This document shows positions 39,911-51,413 of a stretch of DNA of 64,000 bases, piece by piece. A program made the translations under genes and the position numbers. The stretch's first letter is position 1. The number at the start of each line of letters is the position of its first letter. The stretch is from positions 26,283,404-26,347,403 of the forward strand of contig CM061069.1 in assembly GCA_030762895.1 (NCBI GenBank), written 5' to 3'. This stretch comes from Sophora flavescens (lineage: Eukaryota; Streptophyta; Magnoliopsida; Fabales; Fabaceae). The notes beneath the pieces are model-generated. The model saw only the letters and a program-made list of their open reading frames with translations. It did no database searches and was not told where the DNA came from.

Positions 39911-41415
39911 ATGTGTTTGACAGTGGAGACGTCACCAGGAAAGCCTCGTTTAGGTAGGATTACTGTTTCAAATGGATTGATGGACCAAATAAGAGAGAAA
40001 CAAGAAGGTGATCAATACCTACAAGGAGAATGGGAATTAGTGGGTCAAGGAGCAATGTTTGAATTCAAAGAAGGAACAGATGGAATCTTGAGATTCGGTA
40101 AAAGAGACTGTGTGCCATACGATGCAGAGCTTAGAAAATTGATTCTGGAAGAGGCTCACAAGAGTAAATTAAGTTTACAACAAGGAGCCAAGAAAATGTA
40201 ACAAGATCTCAAGCAATTGTATTGGTGGTATGGAATGAAGAGAGGCGTAATGGAATACGTTGCTTCGTGTTTGGTATGTCAAAAGGCAAAGATTGAACAT
40301 CAAAGGCCAGCGGGAATGCTACAATCCTTAGACATACCAGAATGGAAACGGGATGGTATCTCAATGGATTTTGTAACCAGTTTACCAAGGACTCGAAAAT
40401 GACATGAAGCTATATGGGTAATAGTTGATCGATTGACCAAGTCAGCTCACTTTTTACCTATCAATATGAAGTATTCGATGGAAAGATTAAGACAGTTTTA
40501 CATTGATGAAATTGTCAGATTACATGGTATACCTTCAAGTATCATTTCGGACCGTGATCTGTGGTTTACGTCAAGGTTTTGGCAAAGTATACAAGAGTCA
40601 CTAGGAACGAAACTCAGATTGAGTTCAGCCTATCATCCACAAACAGATGGACCATCTGAGAGGATGATCCAATCACTTGAAGACTTGTTGAGAGCTTGTG
40701 TGTTGGAAGACGCTGGGAATTGGGATGAACTTTTACCGTTGATAGAATTCACTTATAACAACAGTTTCCACTCAAGCATAGGAATGGCACCCTATGAGGC
40801 TTTATATGGTCGACGGTGTAGAACACCACTATGTTGGTACTAGGATGGTGAGAGTTTATTGTTAGGACCAGAGATCGTGCAATAGACAACAAAAAAAGTG
40901 AAGATGATTCAGGAGAAAATGCGGAGGCGGAAAACTCAGAGTGGACAGAAAAGTTATACTGACAAGAGGCGACGACCTCTAGAGTTTGAGGAAGGCGAGC
41001 ATGTGTTCTTGAGAGTCACGCCTACGACTGGGATTGGTAGGGTAATTAAATATAGAAAACTCACTCCTAAGTTCATTGGACCCTACCAAATTCTTCGTCA
41101 TGTGGGTCCAGTAGCCTATAAGATTTCCTTGCCACCTTTTTCTTTCCAATCTTCATGATATTTTCCATGTTTCACAATTGAGAAAATATATTCCTGATCC
41201 ATCTCACGTAATTGAACCCGATAATGTGCAATTAAAAGAAAACTTGTCTTATGAGACTTCGCCTGTGCGAATCGCGGATAAGATGACGAAGCAGCTCAGA
41301 GGTAAACAAATTTCCTTAGTTAAGGTTATTTAGAGTGATGCAACTGGAGAAGCTACATGGAAAGTCGAGGACAAAATGAGATTGCAATATCATGATCTAT
41401 TTCCAGATGCGTAAT
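39911..41415 (+). pseudogene. Integrase and chromodomain-like end of the third Tekay element
   Basis: The zinc domain (about 40140-40285) ends with the CLVC motif. The core holds MDFVTSLP near 40363-40386, IISDRDLWFTSRFW near 40537-40580 (W replaces the usual R or P) and SERMIQSLED near 40655-40685. Stops occur at 40199, 40400, 40841 and 40884. The C-terminus includes KSYTDKRRRPLEF near 40950-40990 and GPYQILRHVG. A frameshift near 41150 precedes the chromodomain-like tail (GEATWKVEDKMRL) that ends near 41415. The integrase C-terminus here is complete, unlike that of the first Tekay element. Confidence 0.87.
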
Positions 41416-41449
41416 TTCGAGGACGAAATTCTTTTTAGTGGGGTCGTAA
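41413..41449 (+). other. Conserved hairpin before the right LTR
   Basis: AATTTCGAGGACGAAATT (41413-41430) is identical to the one at 8047. The polypurine tract that should follow is poor (TTTTTAGTGGGGTCGTAA), interrupted by pyrimidines. Confidence 0.8.
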
Positions 41450-41915
41450 TGTAACACCCCGATTTCTCTGCCTTCCTATAACAGTAAATACATGTTTATA
41501 TGTGTTTATTTTTTTTAAAATCTAGAGAATGATTTTGAATAAAATAAAATCATTATCTAGATCTACCTTACCATAGAAAGTCACAGTTAAATTTTCGGTT
41601 GAAACACTACAAGAATAAGGTGAATTAGCGACGGAAATTTTGCGACGGTCTCAAAACCGTCGCTAATTTTATGTTTTGCGACGGCTGAAGCCGTCGCAAA
41701 TGGTAGAGGAAATTACTGACGGAAGTTCCGTCGCAAATCTGTCAGTAACGTTCCCGCCATTTTACGTGAAATGTTGGCGCCAATTTGCGACGGGCATGGC
41801 CGTCGCTAATGTGCGACGGATGGTAATTTTGCGACGGTCATTCACAGTTTGCGACGGAATCGTAATTTGCGACGGCCTAGCCGTCGCTAATCTTAAAAGG
41901 CCGTCGCTAATTTCC

Positions 41916-44554
41916 AATATGTAACTCGAACAGTTTTCTTCCTCCCTCAGTTGTCTTCTTCGACGCAAGGAACGTTTCCCTCAGTTTTCTTCACTGATTG
42001 TGTGTGTTTGTGAATGCGGATGTACATGTAGGTCTTCAACATTAACCGGTTTCAAAAACAGCCCAACGCCAACGACGAGGTATTTCATTTCTCGTTTTTG
42101 AATTCTTTTTCTTTTATTTTATTTTTGTTTGTTCACAGTAGTAATCTGTTTGGATGGTGGTTTAGGGCATTAAGATATCATAATTTCGATGTCATGGAGT
42201 ACATAATGGATCTGTAGAAACTAGAATGTCTGCAGTAACATATTTATAATTGGAGATTTTTTTTTTCCATTTTAAGGTTAAAGGAAAATTATAGTCATGG
42301 TCTTTCACCTCTATGCATAGGCTGGAATTACTTATGAAACAATCACAAGAATAAGGCTTCGAAGCATCATCAATGTATTATTATCCGAACTCAAATTAAA
42401 CTCTAAATGAGATTTGATCATTTTATTCCTCAATTTTTTTATAATTGAATTCTGAACTTTATTTTTACATATTCATCTGTTCGAAGTAAATCTGATATGG
42501 ATGAAGAACTTGGTTGCTTCATTTACTTGTTGGATGTCCGTATTTTACATGTAATGCACAAGTGATTCTGTTGCATGCTTGAAACTATTCAAGAACACAG
42601 CCAGGGATAATTGTAAACATCAGATGGTTCTAGCCCTTGGAAGTCAACTTTATTGTGGCCAACCATGAAAAAATATTTCATTACTATGGTGTGCTATTTG
42701 CTGTAGAAAAGAGCTACCTCTTTTCATTTTATATAATATAACATGTGTCGTATGTATATTTATATAATAAATGGAACAGACAATATGCTCTTAGTTGTGC
42801 CATGTTGACATCTTTCATAACTTGGTAGGTTTCACTTTGTTTCCAATTTTACTTCATCTTCAACCTGTTTTTTCTCTCTTCAGCCCCACTTTCTCTCCTT
42901 CGACCCTTTATCGATTATTGGAGGAGTGACCATGGTCATCCGTGGGAGCTTTGTGTAATAGCAACGTGCTTTCCTCATTCTCTTTCCAACCAAAATAGTG
43001 GACTCTGCTTTATATATATCTGTAATTTTACCAATTGGATTTTGTTTCATCTCTGTTATTTCAAGTATTCTACAGAATTTGTTTTTCATATTTGGTTTCT
43101 CCACACAAAAAAAAAATTGAGATGGATTTATATTAGAGGGAAACAACTCTGCTTTGGGAGATTTAATGGATTGATTTTTTTATGTAGGAAACGTACATGT
43201 ATGTGAAATTTAAGTGATTGTGAAGCTCTTTTCTTCTTATTTGAGTTGGTATGTGGATGTGCAATTGAGGAACATGTAGGAGGCATTCTCCTCACTGGCA
43301 TGACACAACATCAATGTTAGTTGTTCCTTTTGTAGTAGAGAAAATAAATAGCAGTTTTTACCTAATCATGTAATAGACCTTGACAGATGGATCACATAGA
43401 AGGATATTAACTATTTTTTTTTTTCTTTCTTTCCTCAACTAAATATAGTTAGAGTAAGATTTTCAATACAATAATGCATTGCCATTTATCATTCTCATCT
43501 ATATTGAAGAAAAGTTTTTCAAATGGGGTTGATACTAATATATATTTTTACCGATGACTTTGATCTTGAATTGGCTTGATATAGGAATACATGTAGTATG
43601 GTACTTCGACTTTAAAGTACACCTATGATTTAGAAGATAAGGAAATAAGGATGGAATTATTTTTGGATGTTAGCATTATTTACTTCGGCCTTCGATTATT
43701 GGTATATAGTATGGTTAACTTGCATTTCTACAAAAATATTGTTACCAGTGTAGTTTCCTCATTTCCCCCACTAAAATAAGCTTTCTAGTGGTCCCATTGA
43801 ACTGCAGAATGTGTTTTGGATAGGGTATTTGGTAGAGTTGGTAAGTCAAATTATTGTTTGTCATTTTAATAACAAAAAAAAAAGACAGGAAAAGAGAATG
43901 AAAGTGATTTCAATTATGAGCATTAGTCTACAAAGTGATATTTGAATGAACATTCTTGCTTACACATGGCGCTCTACTTGATTTTGAATTAAACCTAGAG
44001 GGTCTGTCAATTAATTTAGCACATGACTGCATGGTGAGACTTAACTTTGAAATGGTCATTTTAAGCAATTTTTGGATTCTCATGCTTTGTTTATATTCTC
44101 ATGCTATAATATGTATTTTATGGTTTGAACCTTTACATGAGCATGCTGGATGAAGTAGGTGGGCATGTACGGTGTTTTGAGAACATGATGGTCGATGACC
44201 ATGAACTAGTTCAGAGTTAATTCTAGATTTTGCACGTGCCCTTATAATTCGAGGACGAATTCATTTTTAGGGGTAGAATATAATATCCGGCTATTTTAAT
44301 TATTTACATTATAAGTTTTATTAAATTGAAAACCTCTATTCATATAAATGATATATAAGTTTTATTAAATTGAAAACCTCTATTCATATTTATATTTATG
44401 ATTATATTCAATTTTCTGTTGGGCAGGTTCTTGATTTGTGAAAGTTATATACATTTCTAGTTGTGCTAGTGTTGCTCTCATTCTAATTGGTAAGTGATTT
44501 TAATTACTTTTTCCTTGTGGTTTAATGTAGTCTATTACTTTTTCCTTTTCCTTG
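41916..44554. other. CACTA interior without recognised coding sequence
   Basis: AT-rich, intron-like sequence between the left subterminal array and the first recognised exon. There is a GACGAG/GTATTTC exon end candidate at about 42075-42080. Nothing else can be supported except the gypsy remnant at 44246. Confidence 0.5.
44246..44279 (+). other. Orphan Tekay 3'-end hairpin and LTR border
   Basis: AATTCGAGGACGAATT (44246-44261) is a shortened version of the conserved hairpin, still fully paired. TTTTTAGGGGTAGAA follows and then TATAATATCC, which resembles a decayed TGTAATATCC LTR start. No further part of this element was identified; the next 160 bases contain two 36-bp tandem copies (near 44310 and 44352). 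Confidence 0.55.
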
Positions 44555-45880
44555 ATCGGGCCTGGAAGCATTGGAGTGAGCTTGAGGATCAGGATCGGGA
44601 TCGATTCTTTGCGGCTTTTAAGGTATTTTGTACTTTTGAATTTACTTCCATTTTTTAGTTACTTTTAATGTTTCTTTAGTTTATTATTATCCTAAAAAAT
44701 ATTATATTCTCCTTATTTACAGGAGAAGGCTGCTTGGAGAGTAGAGCATTCCGCTGATGTAGAGATAATTTTTCATCAAAAAGCGAGCAAACGCCTCTCC
44801 GAGTTGTTGACTAGATATCGGAAAAAGGGACAGCGTCCAAAATGGTGTTTCCCACCCATTTGGGAGGAGCTATGTGCTTACTGGGCTACACCTGAATTTA
44901 AGAAAAAATCCGCCCAGGCAAAGCTCAACAGGGCCTCGGAAAAGGGTGGGAGCCTGCACACCGGCGGCAGATCGATGTCGTGGAGCATGCTCGACGCCTT
45001 GTAAGTTCCAACATCATATTTTGTTAATTCATTAGATGTCTGGCTATTAAGGTAGTGTAACTTCAAATATGAACAAGTTTTTTTTTGGTGCAGGCTAGGG
45101 AGCTTGGCCGTAGCGTCAAGCCGGTTGAGCTTCATGCCCGAACTCATACTAGGAAGGGTACCGGCGAGTATGTAGATGAGCGTTCTAGACGCACTCAGGT
45201 GATTTACATGTCTCTTTGTTGGAAATTATTTTTATTTTATATTTAATAATTATGGTCATTTTGTATGATTATGTGTATCAATTTTAATGACAGGAGGACT
45301 ATCGTGATAAGTTATCTCAGGTTCGGTCTCAGGCAGCCTCATCTAGCCCTTCTTCCACCACACTTGACCCGAGGTGGAAGCCCAATTGGAGTTGCGAGGC
45401 ATGGGTCGATGTTGTTTGGCGGTAAGAACAAGGGTCGCATATATGGTATGGGAGACCTGGCCAGTAACTATCGACGCGGGTGCTCCAAGCATCTTCACTC
45501 AGCAGAGTCGAGCATCGTCCGAGATTAGGCCTCGCCCGATCTCATGAGTCTGCAGAGATGGTAAAGATGCGACAGCGAAATCGGCAACGGGATGAGATCA
45601 ATCGACACCGCTTACTCAACAAACACGAGATGATGGAGCAGATAGAGATGATGGCAGCTACACAGAGAGAGCTCATGTTGCGTTTAGGAACCAGCACCCC
45701 TCAGCCACACGATCGCGGCAGGACCAACACCTTCACGGCACCCCTCGGCCACCCCACGCCACCACCGTCCCGGCTGAGGGTCATCAAGATACCAGTGGAG
45801 GATGATCAATCCTTTCTGATTTGTTATCATGGGGCTATAGAGAGGGTTATTAGTTTTTTTGATATTATATTTTATTTTGT
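44555..45880 (+). pseudogene. Ptta/En-Spm-type transposon protein (Transposase_24-like), spliced
   Basis: Likely exons: about 44555-44621 (donor GTATTT), 44723-45000 (donor GTAAGT), 45094-45198 (donor GTGATT) and from 45294, with CAG acceptors before the last three. The protein has a helical charged segment, then KKGQRPKWCFPPIWEELCAY (44825-44884) and a FKKKSAQAKLNR block, hallmarks of the plant Ptta/En/Spm family that binds or assists transposition. A one-base insertion near 45416 shifts the frame in the WVDVV-GGKNKGRIYGMG region. The C-terminal part (about 45540-45700) is a coiled-coil with REL-type heptads. A start codon was not located. Function would be TNPA-like, by family. Confidence 0.75.
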
Positions 45881-47602
45881 ATGATACACTCTGTCAAAAC
45901 AATTTGCTTTTATTTATGAATTTTATTTATTGTTTAAAATTATTATTCATTTATCATAATATAGTCTAAATTCTAATTAATATACAAAATAACTAATGTT
46001 TATATTAATTTTGAATTTTATATTAAATATTAAATAATTATTTAAAAATACTTTATATTTTAAATAATTAATTAATAAAAAATTACTTTATTAAATTATT
46101 TAGTTTTATAAAAATGTGTAGCAATTTGCGACGGCTATTCCGTCGCTAATTTACGTTGATTTGCGACGGTTAGGCCGTCGCTAATTTACGTTGATTTGCG
46201 ACGGCTATGCCGTCGCTAATTTCTCAAAATTTGCGACGGCTAAGCCGTCGCAAATCAACATAATTTAGCGACGGAATAAGCCGTCGCTAATTAGCGACGG
46301 TCATTTAAAAAACCGTCAGAAACCTTTTGCGACGACCTAACTTGTGACGGATTTATGGCCGTCGCAAATCCGTCAGAAACATGTGTTTTGCGACGGATTT
46401 AAGCTTTTTGCGACGGCCTTTGGCCCTCGCTAAATTCATTTTTTCTTGTAGTGAAAATTCAAACAAAAACCGGTCTGCATTTTCACTGAGAGAAAAAGTT
46501 TAGTGAGTAGAAAACCTAATTTTCACATGTGAAGGAAACGGTTAGTGTTTTTGTCATGTTTCCAATGATCTTAGTTATTTTTGAAATTTTTTGTTCGGGA
46601 ATAAAATATAATATTTTATCCGAGCGAAATCTTCGAAAATTACGATCGAAAACTTCAACCGGGTGCACAACGGAGCAGGATGGGGAGATGAGATGACCAA
46701 TGTAACTAGTTGGAGATGGAGTGACTTGTTGATTGGTGCCTCATGTCACATCAAGGAAAAGTTATCATTACACTTTTTGAAATTTATCTTATTTTATTCT
46801 AAAACCCATTTTTTCTCTCACCTTCTCCAACCAAACACTCCCCAAGAAAAACTTGGAGCCCAAGCTCATTTCCTCTCTTCCTTCCCAGGGCCTCACACCT
46901 CTCTCCCCTTATATGTAAACTCAGCTTCTTCACTCTTAAGTTTACTCACACAAAACCTTACTATTCACTTCAAACTCCATTGAAATTTGTTCAAGAGCTC
47001 ATCACTTGCATCCATTTTCTTCAAGCTTCAAGGGTAACATTCTCTTATCCTACTCATCTAAGTTCTTCCATTCATGTATTTGATGAGTTACTCTATGTTT
47101 TTCTTTTGTTGTTTTTAAAACCTTCAAACTTCTAAAATCTCTAGAAATTAGTAGAAAAATACATTTGACTTGAAACCAATTTCTATGAACTCATAACCAC
47201 TTCTATATTCATTATCTAAGAGCTTGCATCAAGCAAAAATTTCCTTCCCAATTTTCTTAACAAGGCCGAAACTATGTTGTTGTGGAACAAGGAAGTTTTG
47301 TTTCAACTTTTGAATTATGATCATTGATTTAAAATCTTTTGCACCTTTTGTTGTTAAATCTAGAAGTTTGAAAAGTTTGAAAATCCCTAGCCTATTTTAG
47401 GTGTCATGGCCAAAACCCTAAGCTTGTGCTTAGCGGAGATTTTGTTCAATCCTTATAAAATGATCATTGTTTATGAATCTCTAATACTTAAGGATCATTA
47501 ATCCATGAGTTTGAGAAATTTTGAAAACCTCTAATCCTATTTTGTCACCATGACCCAACCTATGCCTAGGTTGGATTGGATGTTTTTGGTTGTTTTTAAC
47601 TT

Positions 47603-48782
47603 ATGTTATGTGTTGGAATCTTTAGACTTCCGTCGCGAAGCAAGACGAGGAAGATCGTAGCACTCAACAAAGAACGTGAGATTTTGTTTGCTTTGGAATC
47701 AGGTAAGAGGAGACTGTCCGAGGGATGTTTCAATAGCCGTATGCTATTAGTGTGGCATGTGATGTGTCTTAGGTCTTGTTGTGTTTTATCTGAGTTAACT
47801 GATGTGATTGAACTGTCTGTGTTTAAATGCCTGAACCTGATGACTTATTGAACATGTGTTATAGATTTACTATATGGCATGAACTATATTATCTGTTATT
47901 ATATTGAGGTGAAAATTATACTGTTGTTGGTTAATGTCTGAGAAGCCTGATATTCGTCGGTGCTCAATTAATTATCAAGATAAAAGTCTTAAAAGCTTCA
48001 TGAGCAATACAGAAAACTACAATGTTTATTTGATGATTTCTTTTGATTAAAGCAATGAGGTTAAGGATGAAATTAGAAAAGAAATATATTTCAGTACTTT
48101 ATCTTTTTCTAAAACAAAGAGGAAAACCATTTCGAGAACTAAGTGTTAAAATATTTTAAAGTTAGAAGAAAATTATTTGACTTATGATTCTTTTAGTCCA
48201 AGAAAAATAAAATCATTTAGAAATATGTTTACGAAGAGAAACCTTTGAGAAAATAATTTATATTATTTTGGCTAGAAAAATATTTTTAGAAGGATTTTAC
48301 AAAGTTCCTTATTGTTTTCGAAAAGAAGAGGAATTCCAAAGGAAAGTGTATTTGAGATAAATAATGGATTTCTCCATAAATTAGCATTTACAAATGAATT
48401 TCAATGAAAAATGATTTTCTGTGAAATACTCTATTCAACAAAAATATTCCGGCAAGCTTGGATAAGTTACCGAGATTTCGTTTTGTATTTGTGTTTCAGT
48501 GAGGATATCTCTACCACCCACTTGGTACTATCTTCAGCGTTTAGCTGAGCAGGGACAACTGCACTTTCATCCACCACTTGAGAGCCACTCCCTGGAGTTG
48601 TACCCGATTCACCACCGGAGGAGGATCTGGAAGAGTTTTATGATGAGGGGCCTGAGTATTTTGTGATTGGTGATGACGATGACGACTCTCCTGATGAAGG
48701 AGGGGAAGTGTTGGATGCTTCACCTGATGTCTCATCGGGGAGTGTGGGTGTTTATCCTGGTCTTCCTAACGACCATCTTTAG
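47603..48782 (+). pseudogene. LTR-encoded ORF with intron, right copy
   Basis: A frame in the LTR ends ...LFALES at CAG|GTAAGAGG (47702/47703). A 797-base AT-rich intron would end at TTTCAG (48499). Joining gives ES-VRISLPPTWYYLQRLAEQG in frame. A one-base loss near 48581 shifts the frame before the acidic C-terminal part, which ends at 48780-48782. The left copy (36079-36360) keeps the acidic part open. Neither copy is intact alone. Product and role are unknown; an upstream exon boundary (TTTAG near 47624) is possible. Confidence 0.45.
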
Positions 48783-49188
48783 ATAGACCAGCGATAGGTG
48801 TTTTATGGGGGTAGGGTATCTTTTGTTCGGCTGATTCTTGGCTTCTGAGAGTCACGATGTTTTGAGATGTGGTTCCGGACCTTTTTGTTTCTTGTTGTTT
48901 ACATTCCTTTTCCTTACCTTTCAACTTATGTCAATGGCCTACTCTTATAAAGGCCCTATGTTATTTTGTACTTAATACTTGATGCTACAACTGCTGATGA
49001 ATATATATACATATGTATGTTTATGTTGTTCATGTTCTAAGTGTTCATCTTTATAAAAAAAATTTGTATCACCATTTTGAGAATACTTATTTACTAAGAA
49101 AATATTATTTTCCAAAATTAACCAGCAAATTAATAAGTTTTATTTTCCGCAACGGGTAACCATGTGATGCCCAAGTTAGGGTGTTACA

Positions 49189-50140
49189 GTTACTTTCCAA
49201 GAAGGAAATGGAGAGAGGACTACCTCACATTAATCACCTAAATCAAGTATGCGAAGGGTGCCAGCTTGGGAAGCAATTCAAGAAAAGCTTTCCAGAGAAG
49301 TCAAACTCGAGAGCTTGAAAGCCATTAGAACTCATACATACGGATATGTGCGGTCCAATCAAGCCAAGCTCCCTCGGTAAGAGTAATTACTTCTTACTCT
49401 TCATTGATGACTTTCAAGAAAAACATGGGTATATTTCTTGAAGAAAAAATCATAGGTTTTCGGAATATTCAAGAAATTTAAGGTTGTTGTGGAGAAAGAA
49501 AATGGTCCAGAGATCAAAGCCATGAGATCTGATCGAGGGGGAGAATTCACCTCATAATAATTTCAAGAATTCTGTGAAGCGAATGGAATACGTCGACCAT
49601 TAACAGTTCCAAGATATCCCCATCAAAATGATGTAGCAAAAAGAAAGAATAGAACAATCCTTGACATGGCAGGGATCATTCTAAAAAGTAAAAGGCTGCC
49701 AAAGGAGTTTTGGGTGAAGCAATTGCATTACAGTTTACTTGTCCAACCAATCCCCAACAAAAAGCTTATGGGGAATGATACCTCAAGAGGCATGGAGTGG
49801 AAGGAAGCCTAGAATTTCCCATTTAAGAGTCTTTGGAAGCATAGCTCATGTGCATGTACCCGACGAAAAAAGAAGCAAGTTGGACGAAAAAAGTGAGAAG
49901 TTCATTTTCATTGGTTACGACGCCAACTCCAAAGGAGACGAGCTATACAATCCAAACAACGGGAAGACAATCTTCAGTAGATATGTCATATTTGATGAAG
50001 AAGGAGAATGGGATTGGGGACCGCGTGATGAAAACTACAATTTCTTTCCAAAATTTGAAGAAGATACTGTGGAGCTACCAAGGATGGAGCAAGTAAGGGA
50101 GGAGCAAGTTCGCCAGCTGTGATTACTCAACAAGAGTCAT
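49189..50140 (+). pseudogene. Copia GAG-pre-integrase and integrase
   Basis: The segment opens with CEGCQLGKQ (near 49255-49281) of the zinc domain. The core has HTDMCGP near 49335-49355, MRSDRGGEFTS near 49525-49555 with a stop just after, and a YPHQNDVAKRKNRT block near 49615-49650 where the usual Gly-Val-Ala-Glu reads DVAK, so the catalytic glutamate is lost. Frames change near 49420-49450 and 49725. The C-terminal part is open from 49739 to 50122. Inactive. Confidence 0.87.
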
Positions 50141-51413
50141 CATCGTCATCACCAATTGGAAGCTCAAGTGAAAGAGTACCACACTTCAAGAATTTACAAG
50201 AACTCTATGAGATAACCCAGAATCAAGGTAATCTTACTCTCTTTTGCCTCTTTGCTGATTGTGAGCCTCTTAACTTCCAAAAATCTATAGGAAGAAAGAA
50301 TTGGAAAGATGAAATGGATGAAGAAATAAAAGCGATAGAGAAGAATAACACATGGGAGTTATCGTCACTTCCAAAAGGACACAAAGCAATCAACGTAAAA
50401 TGGGTATACAAATCAAAGAAAAATGTGAAAGGAGAAGTTGAAAGATATAAGGCAAGATTGGTGGCGAAAGGCTATAGTCAAAGAGCTAGCATCGACTATG
50501 ATGAGGTATTTGCCCCAGTTGCTCGACTAGAAACTATTAGACTAATCATTTCTATGGCAGCTCAAAATAAATGGAGAATACACCGAATAGATGTAAAATC
50601 CGCGTTCGTGAATGAAGTCCTTGAAGAATAAGTCTATATTCAACAACCACAAGGATACGAAGTTAATGGACAAGAAGAAAAGGTTTTGAGATTAAAGAAG
50701 GCTCTCTACAGGTTGAAGCAAGCTCCAAGAGCGTGGAACAGTCGAATTGACAAGTACTTCCAGGAAAATAGGTTCACCAAGTGTCCACATGAGCATGCTC
50801 TTTAACTCAAAATTAAAGAAGGAGACATTTTGATAGTGTGCTTATATGTGGATGATTTGATCTTCACCGTCAACAACCCAAGACTATTCAAAGAGTTCAA
50901 GAAGATGATGGCCAGTGAGTTTGAGATGATGGGTATCAGACTAATGTCATACTACCTTGGCATCAAAGTAAAGCAAAAGGATGATGGAATCTTCTTCTCA
51001 CAAGAATCATACACGAAAGATATTATCAAGAAGTTCAACATAGATAACTGCAAGCGCCAATAAGTACACCAATGGATTGCAGAGTCAAGTTGTCAAAGCA
51101 CGAAGGTGGAGAAAAAGTAGATCCAACATTTTTCAAGAGCTTGGTTGGAAGTTTACGATACTTGACATGCACAAGGACCGACATTCTCTATGTGGTTGGA
51201 GTCGTGAGTCGATACATGGAGAGTCCAATAACCTCTCACTTGAAGGTTGCAAAGAGAATCCTACGCTACCTTAAAGGTACGATAAATTTTGGCTTACATT
51301 ATTCTAGTTCTAATGACTACAAGCTCGTCGGATATAGTGATAGTGATTGGGGTGGAGATATAGATGACCGGAAGAGTACAAGTGGTTTTGTGTTCTACAT
51401 GGGAGACACTGCT
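50119..51413 (+). pseudogene. Copia reverse transcriptase and RNase H, first part
   Basis: RT starts with the KWVYKSKKNVKGEVERYKAR block near 50398-50457, then YDEVFAPVARLETIR. A stop at 50629 and another near 50804 break it. The catalytic box LYVDDLIF is intact near 50842-50865. A frameshift lies near 51058. RNase H begins with the YSDSDWGGDIDDRKSTSG block near 51335-51380 and stops at FVFYMGDTA where the CACTA enters at 51414. Confidence 0.88.

Larger units (their letters stand above)
41605..46453. mobile_element. CACTA transposon with GCGACGG subterminal arrays, TSD AAA
   Basis: Inverted ends CACTACAAGAA at 41605 and TTCTTGTAGTG ending at 46453 are flanked by AAA (41602-41604 and 46454-46456). 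Subterminal repeats TTTGCGACGG and GCCGTCGC in both orientations occupy about 41630-41915 and 46120-46435. It encodes a spliced Ptta/En-Spm-type ORF (44555-45880). A TNP2 transposase is absent, so it is partly autonomous at best. A Tekay LTR border lies within it at 44246-44279. Confidence 0.93.
36074..49188 (+). mobile_element. Third Tekay-type element with CACTA in its right LTR
   Basis: The partial left LTR ends GGTGTTGCA at 36769, with primer site at 36774. Gag, protease, RT, RNase H, integrase and chromodomain-like end follow to 41415. The right LTR starts TGTAACACCCC at 41450, is interrupted by a CACTA (41605-46453) and ends GTGTTACA at 49188. It inserted into, or recombined next to, a plus-strand copia whose integrase begins at 49189. 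The left LTR is incomplete, so no target duplication can be tested. Coding parts are riddled with stops. Confidence 0.88.
41450..49188 (+). repeat. Right LTR of the third Tekay element, split by a CACTA
   Basis: LTR sequence occupies 41450-41604 and 46454-49188, about 2.9 kb in total. A TATA-like TTATATG is near 46909. Possible exon borders lie downstream: donor GTAAGAGG at 47703 and acceptor TTTCAG ending at 48499. The last 690 bases match the left LTR. The rest of the LTR, 46454-47600, has no gene. Confidence 0.85.

Noticed and set aside
42880..43146. Minus-strand open frame of 88 codons inside the CACTA
   Set aside because: AT-rich intron-like sequence; no domain, no splice context.
46663..46983. 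Open frame of 106 codons in the right Tekay LTR
   Set aside because: It spans the promoter and TATA-like region and has no domain or counterpart in the left LTR.
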